Of a stretch of DNA of 43,984 nucleotides, positions 30,046-38,512 are shown one piece after another. The stretch lies in NCBI GenBank assembly GCA_903925005.1, contig CAIYDX010000036.1:1-43984 (forward strand), in the 5' to 3' direction. The DNA comes from an uncultured Geobacteraceae bacterium. GTDB taxonomy: Bacteria; Desulfobacterota; Desulfuromonadia; Geobacterales; Pseudopelobacteraceae. Numbering within the stretch: the first letter of the stretch is position 1; each line of letters opens with the position of its first letter. The translations under genes and the position numbers were made by a program. Below the pieces are notes generated by a model. The model did not search any database. It was not told the DNA's origin and saw nothing but the letters and a program-made list of their open reading frames with translations.

Positions 30046-30945
30046 TTATTGGCCGCCCATGACTTCAATACCGGCAAGCTTTTCCATCACCCGTATCACC
30101 GCAGACATATCCTGATCCCCATAACCAGCTAAACTACCCTCAAGGCAAACCTGCTGAGCAAGAGTTCCTATGAGCATGCGTACATTGTAATTATGTGCCA
30201 ATTGACTGAGGAGCTTCATATCCTTATTTAAAAGGTTCAAAGTGAACGCGGCAGTAAAATCACGCTTAAACACGAAATTCGGAATGCTCCGGCGTAGGAT
30301 TGCACTATCTCCAACAGAATTTGAAAGAACGTTATAAGTCTGAGTCGGTTCAAGCCCAATTTTGGCCGCAAGAACCATTGCTTCAGCCACAGCACACTGT
30401 GTAATGCCTACCAACATCTGGTTGATAAGCTTCATCTTATTTCCGCTACCAGATGGGCCGACATGGGCGATATTCTTCCCCAGATGTTTTAATATGGGTA
30501 AAGCCCTCTCGAATGCCCCAGGGTCCCCACCAACCATGATAGACAAAGTACCGTTTTCGGCTCCGGTCACACCGCCACTTACAGGAGCGTCCAAAAAGAA
30601 AACACCTTTTGCACCACACTGTTCGTTGATGATTATCGAAGCATCTGGAGCTATCGTACTGTGGTCAATGATGAGCATTCCGGGCTTAGCACTTTCTAAA
30701 ACTCCAGCCAAGCCTGACACGACCGTCGAAACATCTTTTCCCTCGGGAAGGCATAAATGCAGAATGTCAACATTGGCAGCCATTTCTGCAGGAGTTTTGC
30801 AGGGAATAGCCTTTTTCAATGCCAGTTCTTCGACTTGTTTAAGGCTTCTGTTATGTACTAGTACAGAATAACCTGCTTTTAGCAGATTAGCCGCCATGGG
30901 CTTCCCCATTTTTCCCAAACCGATAAAACCAACCCTTGATGACAT
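30046..30945 (-). CDS. NAD(P)-dependent beta-hydroxyacid dehydrogenase (LtnD/GarR-like)
   Basis: The ATG at 30945 (seven bases after AGGAG) is preferred to the one at 30951. About 299 residues: a Rossmann start VGFIGLGKMGKPMAANLLKAG, the substrate-binding DAPVSGGVTGAENGTL, and the catalytic Lys in GSGNKMKLINQ. This is the 3-hydroxyisobutyrate dehydrogenase superfamily, which includes tartronate-semialdehyde reductase and the L-threonate (LtnD) dehydrogenases that work with DUF1537 kinases. A kinase of that family precedes it by 29 bp. Both roles suit the cluster: reducing tartronate semialdehyde to glycerate, or oxidising a tetronate. Confidence 0.88.
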   Translation of the reverse strand: MSSRVGFIGLGKMGKPMAANLLKAGYSVLVHNRSLKQVEELALKKAIPCKTPAEMAANVDILHLCLPEGKDVSTVVSGLAGVLESAKPGMLIIDHSTIAPDASIIINEQCGAKGVFFLDAPVSGGVTGAENGTLSIMVGGDPGAFERALPILKHLGKNIAHVGPSGSGNKMKLINQMLVGITQCAVAEAMVLAAKIGLEPTQTYNVLSNSVGDSAILRRSIPNFVFKRDFTAAFTLNLLNKDMKLLSQLAHNYNVRMLIGTLAQQVCLEGSLAGYGDQDMSAVIRVMEKLAGIEVMGGQ

Positions 30946-30974
30946 CCACATGCTCCTTTGGAAATAGTTCCGCT

Positions 30975-32438
30975 TTACTTGATGCGGCTGATAGATCGAT
31001 TAAACAGCAAAATAATTTGAGCAAGTGTATCTGATTGCCCCACATTACCGGGAAAGACAACATAAGACATCCCTGGAAACTTTGTTTCTGGTCCCAATTT
31101 CCACACTGGTATTCCAGGGTAAACCTGTCCGAGAACAAGTGATGCTTTCACGCCAAGCGCATCTGTTGCCAAGTCGTTAGATGTAATACCCCCCTTAGCA
31201 ATCAAAAACCGGGGTTGAATGTTAAGTAGTCTTACAATTTCGACCAATGCTGCAGACACTGATCTCCCAATCGATAGATTTCCAGTTGCACTCTCCTTAG
31301 TAACCAGTGTACGGCTGGTGTAAATCATTACATCAATGCCATCTTTTATGCTTTTATTTACGGTGTCTATTATTTGGGCCAATATAAAAGGTCTTCTATT
31401 TTCATCAAGGAGCAAATCGACATTGATCTCTAATGGCAAGATAGAGGACTCATTTAAAACTGCCTTGATCTGAGCGCTGGTTTTCCCCACATAAGAACCG
31501 ACAACAACCAAACCACCGGTGCGAGAATTGTCAGGCATTTCCATCTCATCACATGTGAGATATTGACGATCTTCAACAGCACCGCGCACTTTTACAAACG
31601 AGGCACTAGAGCGGACGAGAAAACGCTTTCCGGCCTCTTCGGATTTAAGAAGTCCGAGAACAAAGATTTCCAAATCTCTGTAAGAGGCAGCATTAACGAC
31701 CGCCCTTTTCCCGTTATTCATTTGCATCAGAATTCTAACAACATGCTCTGAACCACCATTTCGCAAATCGGAAAGTCCGATGCTCACGACATCTTTAGCT
31801 AAAACCTTGCCGCAGGTTTTTTCCTCGATATACAGACCGAGGTGCGAATTCTGATAGCCAAAAACGGCATCGCGAGCAAATTCTGTCTCTCCAGCGGGGA
31901 CCAGTTCTTCACTCTCTTGGACGTAGTGAACGTCATTAATGGTATAACGACCTCCCTCGAAGAATGCCGGTATAAGGAGCTGACCATCAAACTGGTGGCC
32001 AGTTTCTTTCCCCAACACATCTTCCAGAACATCGAGCTCGTCTGGGTAGTGTCCTCGCAGAGTAGAATCACCACGACTGATCACAGAAAACTCAATTCCT
32101 AATTCCCTAGCAGCTTGGCAGAGGTTTAGCCCTATTTCCTCGTTGATCGCCCTGGCCTTCTCTTTCAGGAAGCTGCGAGTATTGGTAAGGATGAAAAAAA
32201 GTGGTTCCGGACGAAGAAAGGCTGTTTTCAATTCATCTACTTGCCAACTGGTGAGAACATAAATCCCATGAACTGTCTGGCAACCGGTCGGATCATCATC
32301 TAAGACGACAGTCTTCCTACAAGAGCGACTAACAGCCGTTTTTATCTCTGAGAATATGTTGTCCTCAGTCCTTTCTTTAGGCTGAAGGGCAAAGAGATTT
32401 TGTTTAAGTATCCGACCGGTTTGATTTGCCCCGCACAT
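30975..32438 (-). CDS. four-carbon acid sugar kinase family protein (DUF1537, OtnK-like)
   Basis: The start at 32438 follows GGAGG by five bases; an ATG at 32450 overlaps that site. About 487 residues with the two-domain layout of the family. The N-terminal substrate domain has VVLDDDPTGCQTVHG, TNTRSF and SRGDSTLRGHYPDEL; the C-terminal nucleotide domain has VVGSYVGKTSAQ, FLIAKGGITSND and FPGNVG. Known members phosphorylate 3-oxo-tetronate, D-threonate or erythronate. Together with the dehydrogenase and aldolase downstream this forms an acid-sugar module. The exact sugar acid cannot be read from sequence. Confidence 0.88.
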   Translation of the reverse strand: MCGANQTGRILKQNLFALQPKERTEDNIFSEIKTAVSRSCRKTVVLDDDPTGCQTVHGIYVLTSWQVDELKTAFLRPEPLFFILTNTRSFLKEKARAINEEIGLNLCQAARELGIEFSVISRGDSTLRGHYPDELDVLEDVLGKETGHQFDGQLLIPAFFEGGRYTINDVHYVQESEELVPAGETEFARDAVFGYQNSHLGLYIEEKTCGKVLAKDVVSIGLSDLRNGGSEHVVRILMQMNNGKRAVVNAASYRDLEIFVLGLLKSEEAGKRFLVRSSASFVKVRGAVEDRQYLTCDEMEMPDNSRTGGLVVVGSYVGKTSAQIKAVLNESSILPLEINVDLLLDENRRPFILAQIIDTVNKSIKDGIDVMIYTSRTLVTKESATGNLSIGRSVSAALVEIVRLLNIQPRFLIAKGGITSNDLATDALGVKASLVLGQVYPGIPVWKLGPETKFPGMSYVVFPGNVGQSDTLAQIILLFNRSISRIK

Positions 32439-32465
32439 GCTAGCCTCCATTAACTAATCAGTCTG

Positions 32466-33413
32466 CTATTTCATACCTTTTTTCGCTGCGATTGCCTCTT
32501 TTACTGCCTCGACAATTTTGTCGGAGGTGAGTCCGAGAGCTTCAAGTAGTTCAGGCATTTTACCTGAAAGTCCAAATCTGTCCTGAACACCCACCATTCT
32601 CATTGGAACTGGGTGATTTTTTACAAGAAGTTCGGCAACTGCACTACCCAAGCCGCCAATAACAGAATGTTCTTCAGCGGTAACAACTGCACCAGTTCTT
32701 GCCGCTGCCTCAAGAATGCATTCATCATCAAGTGGTTTGATAGTATGGACATTGATCACGTCAACCGTAATTCCAAGCTTTGCGAGTTCATCGGCAGCTT
32801 CGAATGCCTTGGAAAGCATAATGCCATTGGCAATAATAGTTGCATCATTACCTTTGCGATAAACATTCGCCTTACCAATAACAAAGGGATCGTTTTCACC
32901 AGTTACAATCGGGGTGGGCATACGGCCAATTCGTATGTATGCAGGACCAACATGTTCGGCCAGTGCACGAACTGCCTTTGCTACTTCGTTCCCATCAGCA
33001 GGATCGATGACTGTCATTCCTGGTAACGCTCTCATCAGGGCAACATCCTCGAGAGGAAGATGTGTAGGGCCTTCTTGCCCCGGTGATGTTCCGATATTAT
33101 GTCCGATTATTTTGACGTTCTGTTTTGCATATGCGACTGAGATCCTGATTTGATCCCAAGCATTTCCAGTTAGAAAGTTTGCATAGGCGTTAACAAAAGG
33201 AATTTTACCTGCAAGGGCAACACCCGCACCGGTCCCAACTAGATCAGATTCGGCAATACCAATATTAAAGAATCGATTTGGGAATTCCTTTGCAAAAAGG
33301 TTAGTCATAGTCGCCTTGGAACAATCTGCATCCAGCACAACGATCTCTTTATTTTCGACTCCCAACTGCAGCAAAGCTTTTCCATATGCCTCACGAGGCG
33401 CTATTGTATTCAT
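32466..33413 (-). CDS. transketolase, C-terminal subunit
   Basis: A 315-aa protein equal to the pyrimidine-binding and C-terminal domains of transketolase. It has FNIGIAESDLVGTGAGVALAG (with the conserved Glu), FVNAYANFLTGNAWDQIR, TSPGQEGPTHLPLEDVALMR, and the C-terminal TAEEHSVIGGLGSAVAE. It pairs with the separately encoded N-terminal half just upstream; split transketolases are common in anaerobes. The complex moves a C2 ketol unit between sugar phosphates. AGGAG lies ten bases before the ATG. Confidence 0.93.
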   Translation of the reverse strand: MNTIAPREAYGKALLQLGVENKEIVVLDADCSKATMTNLFAKEFPNRFFNIGIAESDLVGTGAGVALAGKIPFVNAYANFLTGNAWDQIRISVAYAKQNVKIIGHNIGTSPGQEGPTHLPLEDVALMRALPGMTVIDPADGNEVAKAVRALAEHVGPAYIRIGRMPTPIVTGENDPFVIGKANVYRKGNDATIIANGIMLSKAFEAADELAKLGITVDVINVHTIKPLDDECILEAAARTGAVVTAEEHSVIGGLGSAVAELLVKNHPVPMRMVGVQDRFGLSGKMPELLEALGLTSDKIVEAVKEAIAAKKGMK

Positions 33414-33414
33414 A

Positions 33415-34242
33415 TTATATGAGCTCCTTTAATGCGATTTCCAATTGCTCGTTGTTAGGAGTTATGCCATGCCAGCCAACTTGGTTCTCCATATAGGAGA
33501 CACCTTTCCCTTTGATAGTTGAAGCAAGAAGAACTGAAGGCTTCCCTTTGGTATTCATTGCCGATTTAAAGGCTGCATATACTTTTTCCAGATTGTGTCC
33601 ATCTACTTCGACGGTATTCCAGCCAAAGGAATCGAATTTGGCCTTGAGGTTCCCGAGCGACTTGACTTCGTCTACTGGACCATCCAGACATAGGCGGTTC
33701 ATATCTACAATGGCACATACATTGTCCAATTTGTAATGGGCTGCTGTCATTGCGGCTTCCCATAGTTGCCCTTCATGAAGCTCTCCATCTCCGATGAGAA
33801 CGTAGGCTCTGCTATCGGTCCCATCAAGCTTAGCAACCAACGCAACTCCATTCGCGACTGACAGCCCTTGTCCCAGCGCACCAGAGGACATATCGACGCC
33901 TGGTGTGCATTGGCTACTTGGATGGCCCTGCAGTCGGCTCCCGAGTTTCCGAAGAGTTATAAGTTCCTCTTCTGGAAAGAAACCCCGTTCAGCAAGTGCC
34001 GTATAGAAAACCGGTGCTGCATGTCCCTTGGACAGGAAGAAGTAATCTCGTTCTTTCCAATTGATGTGGTCGGGATCAACACGCATAATTTTAGTGTAAA
34101 GAACCGCCATGATTTCCACTGCAGACAAGGACCCACCAGGATGGCCGCTACCTGCTTGATTGAGCATCATGAGAATCTGTCTGCGCATCTTTTTACATAT
34201 TTCAGCCAACTTATTAAAATCAGGTTCAGTATAATGTCCCAC
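33415..34242 (-). CDS. transketolase, N-terminal (ThDP-binding) subunit
   Basis: A 275-aa protein from a GTG start eight bases after GGAGG. It carries GSGHPGGSLSAVEIM, FFLSKGHAAPVFYT, LGSRLQGHPS and the ThDP motif that starts GDGELHEGQLWEAA and ends in VDMN. This is the pyrophosphate domain of a split transketolase; the partner begins two bases after its stop. Inside this oxidation/aldolase run it could handle glycolaldehyde- or pentose-type intermediates. Housekeeping pentose interconversion is also possible. Confidence 0.93.
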   Translation of the reverse strand: MGHYTEPDFNKLAEICKKMRRQILMMLNQAGSGHPGGSLSAVEIMAVLYTKIMRVDPDHINWKERDYFFLSKGHAAPVFYTALAERGFFPEEELITLRKLGSRLQGHPSSQCTPGVDMSSGALGQGLSVANGVALVAKLDGTDSRAYVLIGDGELHEGQLWEAAMTAAHYKLDNVCAIVDMNRLCLDGPVDEVKSLGNLKAKFDSFGWNTVEVDGHNLEKVYAAFKSAMNTKGKPSVLLASTIKGKGVSYMENQVGWHGITPNNEQLEIALKELI

Positions 34243-34245
34243 GAT

Positions 34246-35538
34246 TTATTCCTCCCTTTTCTTGATTACGGAATCACTATCTTCAAATGCTTGGGCAAGC
34301 AGATCGGCAATATGAACGACCTTCTGTTTTTTACCTGCCAGTCTTAAAGACCCCTGAATTCGGTGGAGGCAAGCAGGGCATCCTGTAATGACAGTCTCTG
34401 CAGCGGTATCGTCTATATTGTTAACTTTTTGTCTGGAAATGTTTTCAGCAAATTCGTGGAAATATCCCTGAAACAATCCAGCGGCGCCGCAACAACGATC
34501 TGCCTCTTTCATCTCTACATACTGAAGACGAGGTATACTTTTCAGGATCTTTCGCGGTTGTTCCCTGACACCCTGTCCACGGGACATATGGCATCCGTCA
34601 TGATATGTCACCTTCTTATGAATGGCTTTAAGCCCAGCATATTCCAGATCCATGTTAGCTACGACAAACTCAGAGAAATCGAATACCTTTGAACTGAATT
34701 TTTGTACTTCATCCAGGAAATCCGGTTCATCAGAAAAAAGGTGTACATATTCCTTCTTCAACATCGCACCACATGAAGCGCAACCGGTGATAACCGCGTC
34801 AAATTCTGCAAATTGTTTAATTGTTTTCCGCGCATTTTTCTTAGCAGTTTCGTAGTCTCCGTAAGCATGTTGCGGAGTACCACAACAAACCTGATCCTTG
34901 GGGATGATGACATTGAATTTCCCTTTATTGAGGACCTTTACGATCGAATGTCCAGTGCCTGGAAGTGTATGATTGATAAAACATCCGACATAGAAACCAA
35001 GACGTTTTTTCGCGTCAGGAACAGTGTTAACCTCTGTTGCCTGGTCTAAAAAGCTCACCCCACTAATCGGCATACCTTTTACATCAATTCCGCGAAATCC
35101 ATCAAAACCTTCAATCTTGCTTATTATACTTCCGCATACAGCCCTAGCGGCCTTGAAGGCCATCTTGCGTTTATTCGGATTTGCCAAGACATTCAAAGCA
35201 ATCCGTTTACTGATTGGCAGACCTTTCTCTATCGCCAGATATCGTCGGGCTGCCAACACAAGCTCGTGAGGCTTAACGCCGCTCGGGCAGGTGACTGAGC
35301 ACTCCTGACACAATAGGCAGCTGTTTATAGCGTCGAGGAATTCCGGATCTTCATCGGACAGTGTTCCGTTTTGGACTGATTTAATAAGTCGATTCCTACC
35401 CCTAGGTGCATACGCTTCATTCAAGTGAGTTTTGTAAACCTTGCAGGACGTCTGACAAAATCCACATTTATTGCACTTATAGAGGGCTTCTTCAAAGTCG
35501 GTAAGAAACGTTTTTTTCGGTTTATCGTCATTTGACAT
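34246..35538 (-). CDS. glcF: Fe-S electron-transfer subunit, GlcF-like (CCG-domain heterodisulfide-reductase type)
   Basis: The ATG at 35538, eight bases after GGAGG, gives 430 residues. Two 4Fe-4S sites lie near the N-terminus (CNKCGFCQTSCK and CLLCQECSVTCPSG). Two CCG domains follow: CCGTPQHAYGD with GCASCGAM, then YHDGCHMSRGQG with RCCGAAG and GCPAC. This is the partner of GlcD-type flavoproteins, taking electrons on to quinone or another carrier. The gene lies some seven genes before the glcE and glcD genes in the same run. It ends three bases before the transketolase start. Confidence 0.92.
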   Translation of the reverse strand: MSNDDKPKKTFLTDFEEALYKCNKCGFCQTSCKVYKTHLNEAYAPRGRNRLIKSVQNGTLSDEDPEFLDAINSCLLCQECSVTCPSGVKPHELVLAARRYLAIEKGLPISKRIALNVLANPNKRKMAFKAARAVCGSIISKIEGFDGFRGIDVKGMPISGVSFLDQATEVNTVPDAKKRLGFYVGCFINHTLPGTGHSIVKVLNKGKFNVIIPKDQVCCGTPQHAYGDYETAKKNARKTIKQFAEFDAVITGCASCGAMLKKEYVHLFSDEPDFLDEVQKFSSKVFDFSEFVVANMDLEYAGLKAIHKKVTYHDGCHMSRGQGVREQPRKILKSIPRLQYVEMKEADRCCGAAGLFQGYFHEFAENISRQKVNNIDDTAAETVITGCPACLHRIQGSLRLAGKKQKVVHIADLLAQAFEDSDSVIKKREE

Positions 35539-35552
35539 GGTGTTGTCCTCCA

Positions 35553-36470
35553 TTAAACTTTGGCCCAAGCCTCGCGAAGCGTCCTTTTTGCATTAGCAAC
35601 TATTAGATCAGAATCCTCACCCGGAGTCGGCTTGACTTCGAATGCAACGACTTTTAAATCGCCATCATCGTTCAGGTAGCCGATATTTCTAAGTACACGT
35701 AAGAACTCTGTTAGCTCCTGGACATCCACTTCTCCTCCAGGAAATCCGAAACGGGGATGTTGATCCCCAAACGCAGGGTTACTATTATCGTTTAAAACGC
35801 AATTGCCAATATGGACATGGACAAGATGGTCCTTAGCCAAAGTTAGGCTCTGGATCGCAGTTTCACCTTTAAGAGGCAAGTGACTTAAATCAATCATCAA
35901 TCCGAAATTCGGACAAGTGCGTCTTACAGCTTCAGAAACTTTAACAGCATCTGCAGTCGATCCAATTAGACATTTCTTGTCAATATCACGATCAAAAACC
36001 TCCATAACTACATCGATCCCGTATTTTTCTGATGCTACTTTGCAAATATCTATTAGAGATTCAACCAGCAGATCAATTGCTGAAGCTCTTTTCTCTACTC
36101 CGGGGTCCGGGCCACTAAGAACTGCGAGTTTTTTCGCGCCTAATTCATGTGCCTGTGGAAGCAGATCTTTAATAACTGTAATTGCATGTCCTCTTTCCTG
36201 TGAGTCAAAAGAGTTCAGGTTAAGTTTGCCCATCAATTGTACTGGCTGGCACCCAAACCCTACTGTCATGCGAGATTGCTCTAGGACCGATGCAACTTGT
36301 TTTCTGATTTCAGCGTCATTGATGCGAGTTACTTCGATTGCACCGAAAAAATCGTCTTTAGCAATTTTCGAAATTGTCTCTAGAATAGGACCTTCGCCTG
36401 CTATAGTCGATGGGTATGCCATGAACTGAACAATCCCTACTTTTATTGTTGAATGCAAATCTTTGCTCAT
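35553..36470 (-). CDS. xylose-isomerase-like TIM barrel protein (sugar isomerase/epimerase)
   Basis: 305 residues of the AP-endonuclease-2/xylose-isomerase-like family. Metal ligands are apparent as Glu in VVMEVFDRD, Asp and His in MIDLSHLPL, His in VHVHIGN and Glu in VAFEVKP. The family includes hydroxypyruvate isomerase (Hyi) and 2-oxo-tetronate isomerase (OtnI). Both fit the neighbours: Hyi goes with glyoxylate carboligase and tartronate-semialdehyde reductase, OtnI with DUF1537 kinases. GGGGG lies seven bases before the ATG. It heads the close-packed run after a hairpin that separates it from the carboligase-like gene. Confidence 0.85.
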   Translation of the reverse strand: MSKDLHSTIKVGIVQFMAYPSTIAGEGPILETISKIAKDDFFGAIEVTRINDAEIRKQVASVLEQSRMTVGFGCQPVQLMGKLNLNSFDSQERGHAITVIKDLLPQAHELGAKKLAVLSGPDPGVEKRASAIDLLVESLIDICKVASEKYGIDVVMEVFDRDIDKKCLIGSTADAVKVSEAVRRTCPNFGLMIDLSHLPLKGETAIQSLTLAKDHLVHVHIGNCVLNDNSNPAFGDQHPRFGFPGGEVDVQELTEFLRVLRNIGYLNDDGDLKVVAFEVKPTPGEDSDLIVANAKRTLREAWAKV

Positions 36471-36513
36471 AACTTATCCCCCTTTATTTATTTTGTTATC
36501 TTGTTGGTATTAA

Positions 36514-36561
36514 AGCGACCAATCCGGTAGATTTTTTTCAATCCTATTCGGATTGGTCGCT
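36514..36561 (-). terminator. long perfect stem-loop, terminator or attenuator
   Basis: Thirteen-base perfect arms AGCGACCAATCCG / CGGATTGGTCGCT enclose a 22-nt loop between the carboligase-like gene and the isomerase gene. On the - strand the stem is followed only by TTTAATA. The first arm can instead pair locally (CAATCC-GAATA-GGATTG), followed by seven A residues, so two exclusive folds exist. This suits partial termination or mRNA processing rather than a simple strong terminator. Confidence 0.7.
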
Positions 36562-36571
36562 ATCCAGCCTT

Positions 36572-38341
36572 TTAAACAGTTTCTAAAACACCGGCTATAC
36601 TTCCGTCTCTTGACACTGAGCAAACTGCAGTTGGATCTACTAGCACTTCAATTAGATAAGGGCGTTTTGATGCAAAAGCCCGGCTGAGAGCCTCTTTGAT
36701 CTGTTCAGGCCGTTCAACCAATTCTGCTGCAACTCCCATTCCTTTAGCTGTCATTACAAAGTCGATCCCACGGTTATGGCCAACTTCGAGGTTTTCGTAA
36801 TCCAATTCAGTCGATAGCCACCTGCGATCAAAGAACAAATTCTGCTGTTGGCGTATCAGACCAAGCAGAGAGTTATTAAGGAGAAATACAACTATAGGAA
36901 TATTGAACTTTGCGGCAGTCGCCAGGTCTTGCAACGACATTCCTAAACTGCCATCACCAAGTAGGTTAACAGCTTGGCACTCCGGCTTGGCAAGCTTGGC
37001 CGCCATAGCTGCACCGAGTCCCCATCCCATTGTTCCTGCGCGGCCTGTAATCATGTATGTTCTTGGCTCATACATTTCCAACAATTGGGACGACCAAATC
37101 TGGCTGATCCCACAGTCGTGCGATACGATAGCGTCACGATCAAGGAATTTACGCAGTTCGTGAATTGCATGCTGTGGCTTCATTGGAATATCATCAAACT
37201 CTAACTGCCGAGCAAAATTTGGTTTATCCTCAACCAATTCATTAATCCTCGCATTAGTCTCGGTAGCTGGAGTATAATTTGACTCTTTTAGATGAGCATT
37301 AAGCTCTTTCAAAAAGCCTTTAAGATCGGCTGCAATTGCCAGATCAGTCTTTACATGTCGATTGAGCTCATTTGAATCCATATTGACATGGATGAACTTG
37401 CGGCCTTTAGTGTAGATATCGATAGCGCCAGTGCCACGGTCTCCAAAACGTCCTCCAAGGTTCACCACGAGATCAGAATCAAGGAATGCCTTGTTCCCAA
37501 GCGGGCTATTGCATATCGTACCGACCATTCCTGCAAAGAGTTCATGATCATTTGGAAATGCATCTTTTCCCATTAGTGTGCAAACAACAGGGATACGCAG
37601 GGCCTCTGCCAGCTCCCTGAACTCAGCGGCTGCATCGGCAAGAACAATACCACCGCCTACATAAAGCACAGGGCGTTGACTTGACTTAAATATTTCGAGG
37701 AATTTTCCTATTTCCTCTTTGCTAGCACTAGGTTTAATTTCTTGTTCTTCGGCAAGCAGCTCGTCAAAGTCTACCTCAACCATCCCCTTCTGAGCATCCA
37801 GACAGAGGTCAAGAAGAACCGGTCCTTTGCGACCGGTAGTCGCCAACCGCCAAGCCTCTTTTATGATGCCAGGAAGATCTTCCGCTTTTTTTACCAGGAA
37901 TGCTCCCTTGGACACATGGGCCGCCATTTCGGTTACCGGAGCTTCCTGAAATGCATCCTTACCAACAAAAGCTGATGGTGCTTGCCCTGTGAGGGCAATG
38001 AGCGGGATTGCATCACCGTATGCGCCGTAGAGACCTGTTATAAAGTTGGTAGCTGCTGGCCCTGAAGTACAGGCACATACACCAACCTTACCGGATACTC
38101 GGGAATAACCATCTGCCATAAATATAGCCATCTGTTCATGACGAACTACATACGACTCGATTTTGCCACTTTCAAGAACAGAATCATAAAAAGGAAGAAT
38201 CGCAGCACCGGGAATCCCGTACAACTGTGTAACACCTTTTGCCTCAAGGAATCGAACCAGGAGCTTGGCCCCCGTCATTTTTTCTTTGCCTTGACCTGCT
38301 TTAGTTTTTTCATCTTCCGTCTCAGTTCCCCACAGTGCCAT
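36572..38341 (-). CDS. ThDP-dependent carboligase (glyoxylate carboligase / acetolactate synthase-like)
   Basis: 589 residues with three ThDP-enzyme domains. The N-terminal part reads QLYGIPGAAILPFYD and VVRHEQMAIFMADGYSR; SGPAATNFITGL follows. The C-terminal ThDP motif starts LGDGSLGMSLQDLA and ends with LLNNSLLGLIRQQQ. The GIPGAA loop, the NN-xLGLIRQ-Q segment and the C-terminal end (SVSRDGSIAG) resemble glyoxylate carboligase. However, Gcl lacks the canonical Glu, and here the RHEQ Glu is kept, as in acetolactate synthase. Gcl would join two glyoxylates to tartronate semialdehyde. AGGAG lies seven bases before the ATG, and complex operators sit upstream. Confidence 0.85.
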   Translation of the reverse strand: MALWGTETEDEKTKAGQGKEKMTGAKLLVRFLEAKGVTQLYGIPGAAILPFYDSVLESGKIESYVVRHEQMAIFMADGYSRVSGKVGVCACTSGPAATNFITGLYGAYGDAIPLIALTGQAPSAFVGKDAFQEAPVTEMAAHVSKGAFLVKKAEDLPGIIKEAWRLATTGRKGPVLLDLCLDAQKGMVEVDFDELLAEEQEIKPSASKEEIGKFLEIFKSSQRPVLYVGGGIVLADAAAEFRELAEALRIPVVCTLMGKDAFPNDHELFAGMVGTICNSPLGNKAFLDSDLVVNLGGRFGDRGTGAIDIYTKGRKFIHVNMDSNELNRHVKTDLAIAADLKGFLKELNAHLKESNYTPATETNARINELVEDKPNFARQLEFDDIPMKPQHAIHELRKFLDRDAIVSHDCGISQIWSSQLLEMYEPRTYMITGRAGTMGWGLGAAMAAKLAKPECQAVNLLGDGSLGMSLQDLATAAKFNIPIVVFLLNNSLLGLIRQQQNLFFDRRWLSTELDYENLEVGHNRGIDFVMTAKGMGVAAELVERPEQIKEALSRAFASKRPYLIEVLVDPTAVCSVSRDGSIAGVLETV

Positions 38342-38382
38342 TTTCGTTCTCCTTTCCTCTTTTTAGTTTTTCATCTTCATTT

Positions 38383-38485
38383 GTTCCGGCATGCGGAACG
38401 CGGTTTCATTACTACCGGAAAAAAATTTCTGTTCCACTATTTGGAACATGGTTCCATAATAATTGAACCATAAAGTTAATGTCAA
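38383..38485 (-). promoter_or_regulatory. promoter with three palindromic operators upstream of the carboligase-like gene
   Basis: On the - strand TTGACA (38480-38485) and TATTAT (38456-38461), 18 bp apart, form a sigma70-type promoter. Palindromes in and after it are GTTCCGGCATGCGGAAC (38383-38399), GTTCCACTATTTGGAAC (38431-38447) and TGGTTC-N10-GAACCA (38449-38470). The last covers the -10 box, which suggests repression. The block 38431-38468 has the same layout as the pyk operator. The adjacent IclR-family protein is the natural candidate regulator. Confidence 0.75.
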
Positions 38486-38512
38486 GAGTTTTTTTCAATT
38501 TTAAGTAGACCA

